This document shows, in pieces, positions 43,326-55,030 of a stretch of DNA of 64,000 bases. A model generated the notes under the pieces. That model had not been told where the DNA came from. It worked only from the letters and a program-made list of their open reading frames with translations, and searched no databases. Position numbers and translations under genes: made by a program. Source of the DNA: Loigolactobacillus jiayinensis (lineage in GTDB: Bacteria; Bacillota; Bacilli; Lactobacillales; Lactobacillaceae); contig NZ_RHOF01000015.1 of NCBI RefSeq assembly GCF_003946445.1, forward strand, positions 1 to 64,000, read 5' to 3'. Position 1 is the stretch's first letter. Each line of letters opens with the position of its first letter.

Positions 43326-46181
43326 TTGGCAAACGATAAAATTATTATTCACGGGGCACGAGCTCACAACTTAAAAGATATTGATGTGACAATTCCCCGC
43401 GATAAATTAGTGGTGATCACCGGCTTATCAGGGTCTGGTAAAAGTTCATTGGCCTTTGATACCTTGTACGCTGAAGGCCAACGCCGTTATGTGGAAAGTT
43501 TGTCCGCCTATGCGCGCCAATTTCTAGGCCAAATGGACAAACCAGATGTTGATTCAATTGATGGCTTGAGCCCAGCAATTTCGATCGATCAGAAAACGAC
43601 CTCAAAAAATCCGCGGTCAACTGTCGGCACAGTTACTGAGATCAATGACTATTTACGCTTACTTTGGGCGCGAGTTGGCCATCCAATCTGCCCTAACGAT
43701 GGGACCGAGATCAGTAGTCAAACGGTTGATCAGATGGTTAACCGCGTGTTGGCTTTACCAGAAGGCACACGGTTGCAGATTATGTCGCCGATCATTCGCG
43801 CTAAAAAAGGCCAGCACAAGAAAGTCCTACAACGGATTCTAAAAGAAGGTTACGTCCGAGTACGGATCGATGGTGAAGTTCAAGATGTTAGCGATGAAAT
43901 CGAGCTAGATAAGAACAAAAAGCACGACATCAATATCGTGATCGATCGGATTATCGTTAAAGATAGTGCGCGCTCACGTTTATTTGACTCGTTTGAAGCG
44001 GCTTTGCGTTTGTCTGATGGTTACGCTACTGCTGATATTATTGGTGGCGAACCGATTTTATTTTCTGAACACTATGCTTGTCCCTATTGTGGCTTTACCA
44101 TTGGCGAGTTAGAACCGCGTTTGTTTTCATTTAACGCACCATTTGGCGCTTGTCCAGAGTGTGATGGCCTGGGTATGAAGTTGGAGGTTGATACTGATTT
44201 AGTAGTTCCTGATCCTAGTATGACCCTACGTAAGGGTGCTTTAGCGCCGTGGAATCCAATTTCTTCACAGTATTATCCACAGTTACTGGAACAAGCGGCG
44301 ACTGCATTTGATATTGATCTGGACACACCATTTGAAAAATTAAGTGCAGATCAACAGGACTTAATTCTTTATGGTGCAGGTGAGCGCACGTTCCATTTTC
44401 ATTACGAAAACGATTTTGGTGGTATTCGTGATGTTGATGCTACCTTCGAAGGGGTCGTTAATAATGTGGCGCGGCGTTATCGCGAAACCAATAGTGATTT
44501 TACGCGTACACAAATGCGGCAGTACATGACTGAATTAACTTGTCCCGTTTGTCACGGCTATCGCTTGAACCCACAAGCCTTGGCGGTGAAGGTCAACGGG
44601 GAACACATTGCTGCAGTCTCAGAATACGCCATCAACGATTCATTAGCGTTCTTTAAGGGATTAAAATTATCAGAAAAAGAAATTACGATTGCCAAACCAA
44701 TTTTGAAAGAAGTCTCTGATCGCTTAACTTTCTTGAAAAATGTCGGCTTGGATTATTTGAATTTAAGTCGTTCTGCCGGCACTTTATCTGGTGGCGAGGC
44801 TCAACGGATTCGTTTGGCGACGCAAATTGGTTCCAACCTGTCGGGTGTGCTGTATATTTTGGATGAACCATCGATTGGCCTACATCAGCGTGATAATGAT
44901 CGGTTGATTACGTCATTAAAATCGATGCGTGATCTTGGTAATACACTGATCGTAGTCGAACATGATGAAGATACAATGCGTTCTGCTGATTATTTGATCG
45001 ATATCGGTCCAGGTGCCGGTGAGAATGGTGGTCGCGTAATGGCTGCTGGTACACCAGCGGAAGTCGAGGCCAATCCGCATTCATTGACGGGCCAATATTT
45101 ATCTGGCGAAAAGTATATTGCGTTGCCAGAGAAGCGACGTAAGGGCAATGGCAAAAAGATTCGCATCACCGGTGCCGCCGAGCATAATTTGAAAGACATC
45201 ACTGTTGATTTCCCACTAGGCAAGTTTATTGTCGTGACTGGTGTTTCTGGCTCTGGTAAGTCAACCTTGGTCAATAGCATTCTTAAGCGGGTTTTGGCAC
45301 AAAAAATTAATCGCAACAAGCAGAAACCCGGCAAGTATAAGTCGGTTGCTGGTGTAAAAAATATCGATAAAATCGTTGATATTGATCAAAGTCCAATTGG
45401 GCGTACACCGCGGAGCAATCCGGCCACATATACCAGTGTTTTCGATGATATTCGTGATTTATTTGCCCAGACAAATGAAGCTAAAATTCATGGTTACAAA
45501 AAGAATCGTTTCAGTTTTAACGTTAAAGGTGGTCGTTGTGAAGCCTGCAAAGGTGATGGCATTATCAAAATTGAAATGAACTTCTTGCCAGATGTTTACG
45601 TGCCCTGCGAAGTGTGTCATGGGACACGCTACAATTCAGAAACTTTGGAAGTATTATACAAAGGGTACAACATTGCGGATGTTTTGAATATGACTGTAAT
45701 GCAGGCACTAAAATTATTTGAACCAATTCCAAAGATTCGCCGTAAATTACAGACTATCGTGGATGTTGGCCTTGGCTATGTCACGCTTGGGCAGTCCGCG
45801 ACTACTTTGTCTGGTGGGGAAGCACAACGGATGAAGTTAGCGTCAGAACTACATCGGCGTCAAACTGGGAAAACATTTTATATTTTGGATGAACCAACCA
45901 CTGGACTACACACCGACGATATCAATCGCTTACTAGCAGTGTTGCATCGTTTAGTTGATGCTGGGAATACCGTTTTGATCATTGAGCATAATTTAGATGT
46001 GATCAAAACCGCTGATTATTTGATTGATCTTGGTCCAGAAGGTGGTGCTGGTGGTGGTGAAGTCATTGCCACGGGGACACCAGAAAAAATTGCCGCGACA
46101 CCAAATAGTTATACCGGTAAATATTTAAAGCCTGTTTTGGAACGTGATAGTCAACGGCCACGTTTCAAGGAAACTGAATAG
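43326..46181 (+). CDS. uvrA: Excinuclease ABC subunit A
   Basis: Damage-sensing dimeric ABC ATPase loading UvrB. First Walker [12 protein letters not shown], first zinc finger CPYCG...CPEC (about residues 250-280), second Walker [11 protein letters not shown], second zinc finger CEACKGDG...CEVCHG (about 738-765), and two LSGGEAQR signatures. 951 residues, normal. TTG start with AGGAGG upstream. Strong terminator follows. Confidence 0.98.
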   Translation: MANDKIIIHGARAHNLKDIDVTIPRDKLVVITGLSGSGKSSLAFDTLYAEGQRRYVESLSAYARQFLGQMDKPDVDSIDGLSPAISIDQKTTSKNPRSTVGTVTEINDYLRLLWARVGHPICPNDGTEISSQTVDQMVNRVLALPEGTRLQIMSPIIRAKKGQHKKVLQRILKEGYVRVRIDGEVQDVSDEIELDKNKKHDINIVIDRIIVKDSARSRLFDSFEAALRLSDGYATADIIGGEPILFSEHYACPYCGFTIGELEPRLFSFNAPFGACPECDGLGMKLEVDTDLVVPDPSMTLRKGALAPWNPISSQYYPQLLEQAATAFDIDLDTPFEKLSADQQDLILYGAGERTFHFHYENDFGGIRDVDATFEGVVNNVARRYRETNSDFTRTQMRQYMTELTCPVCHGYRLNPQALAVKVNGEHIAAVSEYAINDSLAFFKGLKLSEKEITIAKPILKEVSDRLTFLKNVGLDYLNLSRSAGTLSGGEAQRIRLATQIGSNLSGVLYILDEPSIGLHQRDNDRLITSLKSMRDLGNTLIVVEHDEDTMRSADYLIDIGPGAGENGGRVMAAGTPAEVEANPHSLTGQYLSGEKYIALPEKRRKGNGKKIRITGAAEHNLKDITVDFPLGKFIVVTGVSGSGKSTLVNSILKRVLAQKINRNKQKPGKYKSVAGVKNIDKIVDIDQSPIGRTPRSNPATYTSVFDDIRDLFAQTNEAKIHGYKKNRFSFNVKGGRCEACKGDGIIKIEMNFLPDVYVPCEVCHGTRYNSETLEVLYKGYNIADVLNMTVMQALKLFEPIPKIRRKLQTIVDVGLGYVTLGQSATTLSGGEAQRMKLASELHRRQTGKTFYILDEPTTGLHTDDINRLLAVLHRLVDAGNTVLIIEHNLDVIKTADYLIDLGPEGGAGGGEVIATGTPEKIAATPNSYTGKYLKPVLERDSQRPRFKETE

Positions 46182-46187
46182 ACAATG

Positions 46188-46219
46188 AGAGCGAGCTGAA
46201 CTTAGGCTCGCTTTTTTTA
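46188..46219 (+). terminator. uvrBA terminator
   Basis: AGCGAGC...GCTCGCT stem followed by seven T. Confidence 0.9.
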
Positions 46220-46269
46220 TTGCAGAAAAAAGGCTTAATATACACTAAAAAACGAATATTTAAGTTATT

Positions 46270-46320
46270 TTTGAATAAATATCAAAAAATGTTGCATTTT
46301 TTTGTGAGGTGCGTTATGAT
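46270..46320 (+). promoter_or_regulatory. argGH promoter with ARG-box-like operator
   Basis: TTGCAT (46292-46297), 17-nt spacer, TATGAT (46315-46320). TTTGAATAAATATCA (46270-46284) just upstream resembles the ArgR box TNTGAATWWWWATTCANW, shortened by one base in the right half. Arginine repression is plausible. Confidence 0.6.
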
Positions 46321-46391
46321 AAATCCATTCAAATGATTAAAGAAAATTAATTGAGTCTAATCATAACTAAAACGTGTAAGGAGTGGCTTAA

Positions 46392-47612
46392 ATGGAAAAA
46401 GAGAAAATTATTTTAGCGTATTCTGGTGGTTTGGATACTTCAGTTGCAATTCCGTGGTTGGTTGAAAAAGGTTACGATGTCATCGCAACTTGTATCAACG
46501 TTGGTGAAGTTGGCAAAGACATGGATTTCATCAAGGAAAAAGCCTTGAAAATTGGTGCCATTGCTTCGTACACCTTGGATTGCCGTGAAGAATTTGCCCA
46601 AGATTATGTGACCGTTGCTTTGCAAGGCCATACCTTATACGAAGGTGAATATCCGTTGGTTTCCGCTTTGTCGCGGCCATTGATCGCTAAGAAATTAGTT
46701 GAAGTGGCTAAAAAAGAAGGCGCTACTGCCATTGCTCATGGTTGTACTGGTAAAGGCAACGACCAAGTACGGTTTGAAGTGGCGATTCGGGCATTAGCAC
46801 CAGAAATGAAGATTGAAGCACCTGTTCGTGACTGGAAATGGTCACGTGAAGAAGAAATTAATTATGCTAAAGACCATGATATTCCAGTGCCAATTAAATT
46901 AGGTAGCCCATACTCAATCGATCAAAATTTGTGGGGTCGGGCAAATGAAGCTGGCGTTCTTGAAGATCCTTGGGTAACGCCACCAGCAGATGCTTATGAT
47001 TTGACCAACGCAATCGAAGATACACCTAATGAAGCCAGCACGGTTGAAATTGAATTCAAACAGGGCGTACCAGTTGCATTAGACGGCGAAAAACTTGGCT
47101 TAGTTGATTTGATCGCTAAGTTAGATAAAGTTGCCGGTGAACATGGTATCGGCCGGATCGATCATATCGAAAATCGGTTAGTTGGTATTAAATCACGGGA
47201 AGTTTACGAAGCACCAGCTGCTGAAGTATTGATCAAGGCACACAAGGCTTTAGAAGATTTGACCTTCGAACGTGATTTAGCCCATTTCAAGCCAACCATT
47301 GAACAACAATTAACTAACACCATTTATGACGGTCTCTGGTTCTCACCATTATTCAAGGCAATGTTAGCTTTCTTGAAGAGTACGCAAGAAGTTGTTACAG
47401 GCACGATTCGGGTTAAATTATTCAAGGGTAACGCTACCGTTGAAGGCCGGAAGTCACCATACTCCTTATACGATAAAAACTTAGCCACATATACATCATC
47501 TGATACTTTTGATCATGTATCTGCAGTTGGCTTCATCAAACTTTGGGGTCTACCAACACAAGTTTATGCACAAGTTCAAGACAAGGTTAACGCGGACCAG
47601 GCAAAGGAGTAA
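46392..47612 (+). CDS. argG: Argininosuccinate synthase
   Basis: Joins citrulline and aspartate with ATP. ATP-pyrophosphatase loop [30 protein letters not shown] and [15 protein letters not shown]. 406 residues. AAGGAG ribosome site. argH starts 4 nt after its stop. No carbamoyltransferase genes lie in the window, so citrulline must come from elsewhere in the genome. Confidence 0.98.
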   Translation: MEKEKIILAYSGGLDTSVAIPWLVEKGYDVIATCINVGEVGKDMDFIKEKALKIGAIASYTLDCREEFAQDYVTVALQGHTLYEGEYPLVSALSRPLIAKKLVEVAKKEGATAIAHGCTGKGNDQVRFEVAIRALAPEMKIEAPVRDWKWSREEEINYAKDHDIPVPIKLGSPYSIDQNLWGRANEAGVLEDPWVTPPADAYDLTNAIEDTPNEASTVEIEFKQGVPVALDGEKLGLVDLIAKLDKVAGEHGIGRIDHIENRLVGIKSREVYEAPAAEVLIKAHKALEDLTFERDLAHFKPTIEQQLTNTIYDGLWFSPLFKAMLAFLKSTQEVVTGTIRVKLFKGNATVEGRKSPYSLYDKNLATYTSSDTFDHVSAVGFIKLWGLPTQVYAQVQDKVNADQAKE

Positions 47613-47615
47613 TTC

Positions 47616-48998
47616 ATGGCAGAAAATCATCAATTATGGGGCGGTCGTTTTACCGCTGAACCCAGCGAATACGTCCAAAGCTTTGGTGCTTCGATCCATT
47701 TTGACCAAAAAATGGCGGCAGAAGATCTCCACGGCTCATTGGCCCACGTTGCAATGCTGAAACATACGGGCATTTTAAAGGGTGACGAGGCTGATCAGAT
47801 TATTGCTGGTTTGCACACGTTACAGCATAAGTTGGCTGCTGGTGAGCTGAAATTCACCATTGAAAATGAAGATATTCATTTAAATTTGGAAAGCTTGTTA
47901 ACTGATGAAATCGGGCCAGTGGCGGGTAAATTACACACAGCACGGAGCCGGAATGATCAAGTAGCTACGGATATGCATTTATATTTGAAAAATCATTTAC
48001 ACACCATTATGCAGTTAGTGGCTGAGTTGCAAAAAGTTGTAGTCAACAAGGCTGATGCTAACGTCGAAACATTGATGCCAGGCTATACGCATATGCAACA
48101 TGCCCAACCGATTTCTTACGCCCATTATTTAATGGCGTATTACGAAATGCTGCAACGGGACTATGAACGTTTTGAATTTAATTTGAAGCACACCGATCGT
48201 TCGCCATTAGGTGCAGCAGCGTTGGCTGGCACTACTTTTCCAATTGATCGTGACTATAGTGCGGAAAAATTAGGGTTTAGTGCTGTCTATCAAAATAGTT
48301 TAGACGCAGTTAGTGATCGTGATTTCATTTTGGAATTTCTCAGTAATTGTGCACAACTAATGATGCACCTGTCGCGTTTTTGTGAGGAGATTGTTTTATG
48401 GGATACCCAAGAATTCCAATATTTGGAATTGTCGGATACTTATTCAACTGGTAGCTCAATCATGCCACAGAAAAAGAATCCTGATATGGCGGAATTGATT
48501 CGCGGTAAAACAGGGCGTGTTTATGGCGATTTAATGGGTTTGTTGACAGTGATGAAGGGCTTGCCCTTAGCGTATAACAAAGACTTCCAAGAAGACAAGG
48601 AAGGCATGTTTGATGCTGTTGATACCGTTGAACAATCACTAACCGTTTTTCGTGGGATGCTAGATACACTCACCGTTAAAGTTGATAATATGGCTCATAC
48701 GACTAGTCACGATTTCTCTAATGCGACCGAATTAGCTGATTATTTAGCTAGCAAAGGCCTACCATTCCGCCAAGCACATGAATTAGTGGGCGAGTTAGTT
48801 CTGAAATGTATTCAGGAACATAAATACTTGAAGGACGTTGCCTTAGCTGATTATCAGGCGTTATCACCACTGATCGATGCTGACGTCTATCAAGCCCTAG
48901 ATCCACGGACTGCTGTTGAACGGCGGACGTCACTAGGTGGCACTGGTTTTAGCCAAATTAAAAAACAAATTGCGGCTGCTAAAGCGCAACTACAATAA
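47616..48998 (+). CDS. argH: Argininosuccinate lyase
   Basis: Cleaves argininosuccinate to arginine and fumarate. Fumarase-superfamily signature [13 protein letters not shown] (catalytic Ser loop), [12 protein letters not shown] and [12 protein letters not shown]. 460 residues. AAAGGAG ribosome site inside the end of argG. Terminator follows. Confidence 0.98.
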   Translation: MAENHQLWGGRFTAEPSEYVQSFGASIHFDQKMAAEDLHGSLAHVAMLKHTGILKGDEADQIIAGLHTLQHKLAAGELKFTIENEDIHLNLESLLTDEIGPVAGKLHTARSRNDQVATDMHLYLKNHLHTIMQLVAELQKVVVNKADANVETLMPGYTHMQHAQPISYAHYLMAYYEMLQRDYERFEFNLKHTDRSPLGAAALAGTTFPIDRDYSAEKLGFSAVYQNSLDAVSDRDFILEFLSNCAQLMMHLSRFCEEIVLWDTQEFQYLELSDTYSTGSSIMPQKKNPDMAELIRGKTGRVYGDLMGLLTVMKGLPLAYNKDFQEDKEGMFDAVDTVEQSLTVFRGMLDTLTVKVDNMAHTTSHDFSNATELADYLASKGLPFRQAHELVGELVLKCIQEHKYLKDVALADYQALSPLIDADVYQALDPRTAVERRTSLGGTGFSQIKKQIAAAKAQLQ

Positions 48999-49003
48999 TT
49001 AGG

Positions 49004-49033
49004 AAAGCTTCGTCACTAGACGAAGCTTTTTTT
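49004..49033 (+). terminator. argGH terminator
   Basis: AAAGCTTCGTC, 4-nt loop, GACGAAGCTTT and T-run. Confidence 0.9.
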
Positions 49034-49041
49034 GTGGCAAA

Positions 49042-49075
49042 TTTTAAGCGCTTTCTCATCTAATGCTGGTATAAT
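49042..49075 (+). promoter_or_regulatory. Promoter and cre-like site of the 128-residue membrane protein
   Basis: Extended -10 TG-G-TATAAT (49067-49075). TTTTAAGCGCTTTCT (49042-49056) matches the cre consensus WTGNAANCGNWNNCW with one mismatch and covers the -35 position. Confidence 0.5.
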
Positions 49076-49135
49076 AAAAATGAACAAAAGTTTGCTGGTT
49101 TGTACTACTACTAAAGCGTAGGGAGGCGTTTAGTG

Positions 49136-49522
49136 ATGAAGTATCAAGCAAAGCTATTGAGTGCTGGTTCTTGGATTTTTGGATGTTTAACAATTATGTT
49201 GATTGCCACAAATCCAGTTGTACCAGAAGCGTCGATGTTTAATGGTGTTGGTATGTGGGTAGCTTTAGGTATATTTAGTGTATTATATGTATTACCGATG
49301 CTAGGTAAATTGATCAAATGCGATTATGGTTACTATTTATTGACTGGTTGGCTTGCAATTAATATGTTGCTGTACATTATGGCTGGCGTACCACTGTTAT
49401 TTAGTGGTGGTGCAGTGGGTCTACGGGTGTTGTTAGGCTTGGTCACATTGTTCGGCATTATTGATGTCTTTTTCTGGCTACCAATGGCTTTAGTGCCACA
49501 GCAGCCATTGCAAGAAAGTTAA
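49136..49522 (+). CDS. Small polytopic membrane protein of unknown function
   Basis: 128 residues with four hydrophobic helices (about 8-26, 38-56, 66-86, 94-117). No conserved motif recognised. ATG 49136 has GGGAGG 9 nt upstream; a GTG directly before it is in the same frame. Single gene with its own promoter, cre-like site and terminator. Confidence 0.7.
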   Translation: MKYQAKLLSAGSWIFGCLTIMLIATNPVVPEASMFNGVGMWVALGIFSVLYVLPMLGKLIKCDYGYYLLTGWLAINMLLYIMAGVPLLFSGGAVGLRVLLGLVTLFGIIDVFFWLPMALVPQQPLQES

Positions 49523-49536
49523 TCAGATTTGACGGA

Positions 49537-49564
49537 AAAGCACCTCTATTGAGATGCTTTTTTG
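49537..49564 (+). terminator. Terminator after the 128-residue membrane protein
   Basis: AAGCACCTC and GAGATGCTT (one mismatch) with a T-run. Confidence 0.75.
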
Positions 49565-49696
49565 TTTGCAGATAACTGGTAATGATACACCCGGTATGTT
49601 ACACTTATTCAGATATGCAAGTGAGACACTCGGGAGCGTTGCCATTAATGATAACGTTTTTAACTGATTGGTCATTTTGAATGTGGGAGGATAAAT

Positions 49697-50581
49697 ATGG
49701 TAGATACTTTAAATTTAGTTGTGATTACCGGAATGAGTGGTGCTGGTAAAACTGTAGCAATGCAGAGTTTTGAAGATTTAGGTTTCTTCTGCGTTGATAA
49801 TATGCCACCAAGCTTGTTGCCTAAATTCTGGGAACTGGTCAAGGAGTCTGGCAAAGTAACTAAAATTGCTTTAGTGATCGATTTACGATCACGGGCATTC
49901 TATGATCAAATAGATGAAATGTTAGCCAATTTAGATAATACCAACTTTGTGACAACGAAAATTCTCTTTTTGGATGCATCTAACGAGGAGTTAGTTTCCC
50001 GTTATAAGGAAACTAGGCGTGCGCATCCATTAGCGATGGAAGGTCGCTTGTTAGATGGTATCGTCAAGGAACGTAAATTGTTGTCAGAAATTAAGAATCG
50101 GTCACAATTGATCATTAATACGACTGACCTGACACCACGACAATTGCGGGAAGATATTTTTGATAACTTTAAATCTGCTGAAACCAATACTTTCCATGTT
50201 GAAGTAATGTCCTTTGGGTTCAAATATGGTGTGCCAATTGATGCTGATATTGTTATGGACGTACGTTTCTTACCCAATCCGTATTATGTACCAGAGTTTA
50301 AGAAGCTGACGGGGATGAATCAAGCAGTTTATGATTATGTTATGCAACAACCAGCAACTGAAGATTTTTATGAGCGTTTCAGCAGTATGCTGCATTTGAT
50401 TATGCCTGGCTATGAAAAAGAGGGCAAAACTAGCTTGACTATTGCTATTGGTTGTACCGGCGGTCAGCATCGCTCAGTGGCAATAACTGAGCGTTTAGGC
50501 AAGGATCTAGGGCAGCACTATCCAGTTGATGTCAGCCATCGTGACATGAACAAGCGGAAAGAGACGGTGAATCGTTCATGA
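49697..50581 (+). CDS. rapZ: RNase adapter/nucleotide-binding protein RapZ (YvcJ)
   Basis: P-loop NTPase ([17 protein letters not shown], residues 8-16) with family motifs [15 protein letters not shown] and C-terminal [15 protein letters not shown]. 294 residues. In E. coli RapZ controls glucosamine-6-phosphate synthase mRNA; in Firmicutes the role is less clear. GGGAGG ribosome site. Overlaps yvcK by 4 nt in the conserved rapZ-yvcK-whiA operon. Confidence 0.97.
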   Translation: MVDTLNLVVITGMSGAGKTVAMQSFEDLGFFCVDNMPPSLLPKFWELVKESGKVTKIALVIDLRSRAFYDQIDEMLANLDNTNFVTTKILFLDASNEELVSRYKETRRAHPLAMEGRLLDGIVKERKLLSEIKNRSQLIINTTDLTPRQLREDIFDNFKSAETNTFHVEVMSFGFKYGVPIDADIVMDVRFLPNPYYVPEFKKLTGMNQAVYDYVMQQPATEDFYERFSSMLHLIMPGYEKEGKTSLTIAIGCTGGQHRSVAITERLGKDLGQHYPVDVSHRDMNKRKETVNRS

Positions 50582-51576
50582 GATCGCCAAGAAATTATCG
50601 CCGCCCTAAAATGGTGGTCATCGGTGGCGGCACTGGTTTGCCAGTCATTCTAAAAAGTTTGCACAAGAAAAACGCTGATATTACGGCTGTGGTAACGGTA
50701 GCCGATGATGGTGGTTCATCCGGCGCAATCCGTAATTACGTTAATGTGGTACCGCCTGGGGATATTCGCAATGTACTGGTTGCCTTATCTAATTTACCTG
50801 AACTATATTTGGACATTTTCCAGTATCGCTTCAATAGTGATGATTCTTTTTTAGCGGGGCATGCAATCGGTAATTTAATTATTGCTGCTTTATCGGAAAT
50901 GCGCTCAGGCATTTTTGGTGCCGTTCAAGAACTATCTAAGATGATGCAGATCGATGGGCACGTTTATCCCGCCAGCGACGATCCGTTAGTGCTGAATGCA
51001 CACTTTAGTGATGGTACTGAAATTGCTGGTGAAGCAGAGATTACCGCTGCTGGTAAAAGTATTGATCGTGTTTGGGTCACACCAGCTGATCCGACCCACG
51101 CCGCGCCGGAAGCTGTTGATGAGGTCATCGCAGCGATTATGGATGCTGACACGGTTGTTTTAGGCCCAGGTAGCTTATTCACTAGTATTTTACCTAACCT
51201 AATGATCAGCAATGTTGGTGAAGCGGTTCGTAATACACAGGCCGACGTCACGTATGTTTGTAATATTATGACCCAAAAAGGGGAAACGGAACACTTTACC
51301 GATGCTGATCATGTTCGTGTTTTAGCTAAGCATCTTGGCGGCCAATTTGTAAATACGGTTTTGGTCAATACGCAGCCGGTGCCGCCGAATTATTTGGATC
51401 GGCAGAAGTATGACGAATACTTGGTCCAAGTTGAACATGATTTTAATGGTTTACGTAAACTTGGTTGTCGTGTGATCTCTGATGATTTTCTCTCCTTGCA
51501 TGATCGTGGTGTTTTTCATGATGGTGACAAGGTAGCACAGGAGTTATTAAATTTAGCCTGTCAACCCCATGATTAA
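50578..51576 (+). CDS. yvcK: Gluconeogenesis/cell-wall factor YvcK (GlmR)
   Basis: 332-residue CofD-like protein: [20 protein letters not shown]-terminal motif, [30 protein letters not shown]. In B. subtilis it binds UDP-GlcNAc and supports cell-wall synthesis during gluconeogenic growth. ATG overlaps the rapZ stop (ATGA). Confidence 0.97.
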   Translation: MRSPRNYRRPKMVVIGGGTGLPVILKSLHKKNADITAVVTVADDGGSSGAIRNYVNVVPPGDIRNVLVALSNLPELYLDIFQYRFNSDDSFLAGHAIGNLIIAALSEMRSGIFGAVQELSKMMQIDGHVYPASDDPLVLNAHFSDGTEIAGEAEITAAGKSIDRVWVTPADPTHAAPEAVDEVIAAIMDADTVVLGPGSLFTSILPNLMISNVGEAVRNTQADVTYVCNIMTQKGETEHFTDADHVRVLAKHLGGQFVNTVLVNTQPVPPNYLDRQKYDEYLVQVEHDFNGLRKLGCRVISDDFLSLHDRGVFHDGDKVAQELLNLACQPHD

Positions 51577-51609
51577 GCAATATTCCCAGATTAGAAAGTA
51601 GGTGTAAAT

Positions 51610-52560
51610 TTGGGTTCATATGCGAGTGAAGTTAAGAAAGAGTTAACGACGTTGGAAGTACATCGCGAACATGCTCGTGCTGAGTTAGAGGCATTAATTC
51701 GGATGAACGGTTCATTGAGTATTGCCAACCATCAATTTATTTTGAATGTGCAAACGGAAAATCCAGCTATTGCGCGGCGTATTTATGCATTATTACGCGA
51801 TAATTATGCTATCGAGGCAGAGCTGCTAGTGCGTCGTAAAATGAAATTAAAAAAGAATAATTTGTATATTGTACGTTTAAAGCATGGTAGTACGAAAGTC
51901 TTAAGCGACTTGCACATTTTGGCGGGAACCTCAACACTATCGACCTTACCATCGGCTGAGGTTAAAGCTTCAGATCAAAAGGTGCGCTCCTATTTGCGTG
52001 GTGCTTTTTTGGCTGGGGGCTCGGTTAATAATCCGGAGACCAGCCGCTATCATCTAGAAATTTACTCACTATATGAAGAACATAATCAGCAGGTTGCTGC
52101 GATGATCAACCAGTTTGGCTTGAATGCTCGCGTGACCGAACGACGTGGTGGCTATATCGTCTACTTAAAAGAAGGCGAAAAGATTGCTGACTTTTTACAG
52201 TTAATTGGTGCTACTAGTGCAATGTTAAAATTCGAGGATATCCGCATTGTTCGCGATATGCGTAATTCGGTAAATCGTTTAGTTAATTGTGAGACGGCTA
52301 ATTTGAATAAAACTATCGATGCGGCAACTCACCAAGTTGAGAGCATTAAGTTAATCGAGCAGGTAACTGGTTTGGACAGTTTGCCGCAAAAACTGCAAGA
52401 AATTGCTATTTTACGGTTAGCAAATCCTGATATTACGCTAAAAGAATTGGGTGAACTGGTACCTAGTGGCGCAATTTCTAAGTCAGGAATCAATCATCGG
52501 CTACGCAAGTTAATGCAGGTCGCCGATGATTTACGCGCTGGTAAGGCAACTTCAGCTTAG
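51610..52560 (+). CDS. whiA: Sporulation-regulator-like DNA-binding protein WhiA
   Basis: 316 residues: a degenerate LAGLIDADG endonuclease-like domain (about 90-220; [22 protein letters not shown]) plus a C-terminal helix-turn-helix ([25 protein letters not shown]). In Firmicutes it influences cell division. TTG start with AGTAGG upstream. Last gene of rapZ-yvcK-whiA. Confidence 0.96.
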   Translation: MGSYASEVKKELTTLEVHREHARAELEALIRMNGSLSIANHQFILNVQTENPAIARRIYALLRDNYAIEAELLVRRKMKLKKNNLYIVRLKHGSTKVLSDLHILAGTSTLSTLPSAEVKASDQKVRSYLRGAFLAGGSVNNPETSRYHLEIYSLYEEHNQQVAAMINQFGLNARVTERRGGYIVYLKEGEKIADFLQLIGATSAMLKFEDIRIVRDMRNSVNRLVNCETANLNKTIDAATHQVESIKLIEQVTGLDSLPQKLQEIAILRLANPDITLKELGELVPSGAISKSGINHRLRKLMQVADDLRAGKATSA

Positions 52561-52681
52561 TGATTTTTCATGCGTAGTTAGCTAAAATGATTCTTATTGA
52601 CCAATTTTACGAAGTTGCGTTCGACTGTCTTTTGAGTCGTTCCGCTGTGCCAGCACCAGATTTTGAACTTTGATGCAAATG

Positions 52682-52730
52682 AAAAAGCAAGTCCACGTGG
52701 CAGTTTTAGCTGCGGTGGGCTTGCTTTTTT
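52682..52730. terminator. Bidirectional terminator between whiA and dsbA-like gene
   Basis: AAAAAGCAAG...CTTGCTTTTTT outer stem enclosing CCACGTGGCAG/CTGCGGTGG-type pairing, with T-runs on both strands. Confidence 0.85.
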
Positions 52731-53238
52731 AAATTAGTTTGGCCAATTCTGTTGGTGTAATGTGTTCATCAAAAATTTGCTCACCAATAATAATAGTTGG
52801 CACAAATTGAACATTAGCTGCTTTTGCTTCATTGAGCACCATATTGATCATGGTGTGATTTGGTTGGCGCGTAAGCTTAAGTTTTTCCGCCATGTAAGTA
52901 GTGAGTTCTGCTTCACTAAAATCACCCCAAATATCTTGTTGGGCAAACAAAAATCTCACCGCTGCATAGGCTTGTTCTGGTTGGTCATACGGCAAAAAGT
53001 GTTGAACAAAATTTCCATTTTTCAGTTTGTCCTTTTGTTTATCAAATAGCTTGAAGACACGTTTAACGCGACCAGCGGCGATGGCAGGTTCCAAAATTGG
53101 TGTTGCTTTTTCGAACCATTCTTTACTATAGGGACAACGCAGATTAATAAATTCAGTTACAGTAATGGGGGCATCACTTGCCCCGACGACTAAACCTTGC
53201 TGACTGATTTTGGCTGGGTCTATTTTAGTTGTGTCCAT
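52729..53238 (-). CDS. DsbA-family thioredoxin-fold protein, CPYS active site
   Basis: 169 residues, thioredoxin_4/DsbA-like: VVGASDAPITVTEFINLRCPYSKEWFEKA, with a helical insertion and cis-Pro loop VQFVPTIIIGEQIF. The active site is Cys-Pro-Tyr-Ser, so the resolving cysteine is missing; no signal peptide, hence cytoplasmic. It may handle mixed disulfides or act as a non-redox adaptor. GGAGG ribosome site. Lies downstream of clpP on the same strand behind a hairpin. Confidence 0.87.
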   Translation of the reverse strand: MDTTKIDPAKISQQGLVVGASDAPITVTEFINLRCPYSKEWFEKATPILEPAIAAGRVKRVFKLFDKQKDKLKNGNFVQHFLPYDQPEQAYAAVRFLFAQQDIWGDFSEAELTTYMAEKLKLTRQPNHTMINMVLNEAKAANVQFVPTIIIGEQIFDEHITPTELAKLI

Positions 53239-53267
53239 TAGTTTACCTCCAATATTGCGTAAAATAC

Positions 53268-53303
53268 CAAAAATACCCTACCAACAATTGTTAGTAGGGT
53301 ATT
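53268..53303 (-). terminator. clpP terminator
   Basis: On the minus strand ATACCCTAC...GTAGGGTAT followed by TTTTT, 8 nt after the clpP stop. Confidence 0.8.
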
Positions 53304-53310
53304 CACTTAA

Positions 53311-53892
53311 CTATTTTTGATTGACCATAATTTCGTCGATCAAACCATAATCTTTAGCTTCTTGTGCTGTCATATAGTTATCACGGTCAGTATCTTTTTG
53401 AATTGTTTCTAAATCTTGACCAGAAGATTCAGCTAAAATCTTGTTCAAACGTTGACGTGTCTTCAAAATTTCACGTGCTGCGATTTCGATTTCAGTTTGT
53501 TGGCCTTGAGCACCGCCTAAAGGTTGATGGATCAAGACGGTTGAATTTGGTAATGCAAAACGTTTGCCTTTAGTGCCGGCAGTAAGTAATACACTGGCCA
53601 TTGACGCAGCCATGCCCATGGCAATAGTCTGAATGTCGGATTTAACAAAGTTCATCGTATCATAAATTGCCAAACCGGCAGTAACTGAGCCACCAGGAGA
53701 GTTGATGTAAATTGAGATATCTTTTTCAGAGTCTTGGGCATCCAAGAAAAGCAATTGAGCGATGATCGAGTTGGCCATTTGGTCGTTAACCTCACCAGAC
53801 AGCATGATAATACGGTCTTTTAACAGACGTGAGTAAATATCATAAGCGCGTTCGCCTCGTGAAGATTGTTCAATGACTGTAGGAACTAACAT
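53311..53892 (-). CDS. clpP: ATP-dependent Clp protease proteolytic subunit
   Basis: Serine protease forming the tetradecameric chamber used by Clp ATPases. Catalytic triad Ser97 (GMAASMAS), His122 (LIHQPLGG) and Asp171 ([11 protein letters not shown]). 193 residues. The ATG at 53892 has GGGAGG 8 nt upstream; the frame opens 15 nt earlier. Controlled by a CtsR box. Confidence 0.98.
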   Translation of the reverse strand: MLVPTVIEQSSRGERAYDIYSRLLKDRIIMLSGEVNDQMANSIIAQLLFLDAQDSEKDISIYINSPGGSVTAGLAIYDTMNFVKSDIQTIAMGMAASMASVLLTAGTKGKRFALPNSTVLIHQPLGGAQGQQTEIEIAAREILKTRQRLNKILAESSGQDLETIQKDTDRDNYMTAQEAKDYGLIDEIMVNQK

Positions 53893-53942
53893 AGTGTAAC
53901 CTCCCAAAGTTTCAAATTTAATTTAATTTTAGCACTCAATTA

Positions 53943-53983
53943 AGTGTAATGCTAGTTTAGTCTATTGGTCAAAAAAGGTCAAA
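53943..53983 (-). promoter_or_regulatory. clpP promoter with CtsR operator
   Basis: GGTCAAA-AAA-GGTCAAA (53967-53983, plus-strand reading) is an exact CtsR heptad direct repeat. On the minus strand it overlaps the -35 TTGACC (53967-53972), with -10 TACACT (53943-53948) at an 18-nt spacing. Heat-stress derepression is expected. Confidence 0.93.
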
Positions 53984-54010
53984 TAATTAGTTGTACTTTT
54001 TAGCAAAAAA

Positions 54011-54997
54011 TTAGTTCAGGCGCGCCACGACTTTTCCGCTAATTAAATGCTGTTTCAGCGCTTGCAAACCTTGGGGGATTTGTTCGAAGGCCAACACACG
54101 CTCAATTAACGGATCTAATTGCTTAGCGACAACTAACTTACCTAATTCAGCAGCCATTACCGCCAAATCGGTCTGTTGCTGTAAATTATTACTTTGATGG
54201 GCGCCACCAAGGTTAACGCTTAGCCAACTTTGACCACGTTGTTCTAACGCATGATCACTAAGATCAGGGCCGCCAACAATAGTGACTAAAGCACCATTGT
54301 AAGCTAGTCGCTGTAAGTCGGCAGTTGCTTCCTTAGTGCCAACTGTATTGATAATTAAGTCAACCCCGTGGCCATGGGTGAGCTCTTTAATAGCGGCAGT
54401 TACGTCAGTTGTTTGGTAATCGATAATGTGATCCGGCAGCAACCTTTTAGCCAGCGCACGTTTGCGGGAAGAAGCAGTAGTGTAGACGGTTAAACCGCTA
54501 TGTTTGGCTAACTGGACAGCAATACCACCAACGCCGCCTGCACCAGCATGAATTAAAACGGTATGGCGATTAGCGAGACTAGCTTTGCGATAAAGTGCCG
54601 CGTAAGCTGTCATTGCACCACAAAGTAGCGCTGCCGCTTGCTCATAGCTGAGTTCGGCGGGCATTTTAGCGACGGCATAACTTTTGACAGTGGCGTATTC
54701 AGCAAAGCCGCCATCTTTGGTCAAATCACCATGATAGAACACACGCTCACCTACCGCAAAACCGCTGACTTGCGGACCCAACGCCACAATCTCACCGGCG
54801 ACATCAAGTCCCAGAATATGTGGATACTGCCATTTTTTGTTGCCACCTTCAATCAGCTTATAGTCAACTGGATTTAAACCAACTGCATGCACGCGAACTA
54901 AAATTTCTTCGGCTGCTGGTTGCGGTTGGGGGCGTTCGCCAATCGTTAAAGCATCCAAGCCGTGGTCAGTCGCTGTATTCAAATAAATTGCCCGCAC
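54011..54997 (-). CDS. MDR-family quinone oxidoreductase / zinc-independent alcohol dehydrogenase
   Basis: 328 residues, paralogous in fold to the protein at 29268. GroES-like domain (VGLNPVDYKLIEGG, HILGLDVAGEIVALG), NADPH-binding HAGAGGVGGIAVQLAKHSGL at about 150-170. No zinc ligands. The ATG follows GGAGTGA. Monocistronic, divergent from the TMEM175-like gene, with a palindrome TTATCGATAA (55031-55040) upstream that may be an operator. Substrate unknown. Confidence 0.87.
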   Translation of the reverse strand: MRAIYLNTATDHGLDALTIGERPQPQPAAEEILVRVHAVGLNPVDYKLIEGGNKKWQYPHILGLDVAGEIVALGPQVSGFAVGERVFYHGDLTKDGGFAEYATVKSYAVAKMPAELSYEQAAALLCGAMTAYAALYRKASLANRHTVLIHAGAGGVGGIAVQLAKHSGLTVYTTASSRKRALAKRLLPDHIIDYQTTDVTAAIKELTHGHGVDLIINTVGTKEATADLQRLAYNGALVTIVGGPDLSDHALEQRGQSWLSVNLGGAHQSNNLQQQTDLAVMAAELGKLVVAKQLDPLIERVLAFEQIPQGLQALKQHLISGKVVARLN

Positions 54998-55030
54998 AAA
55001 ATCACTCCTCTATTATTGATTTTATTAGTG

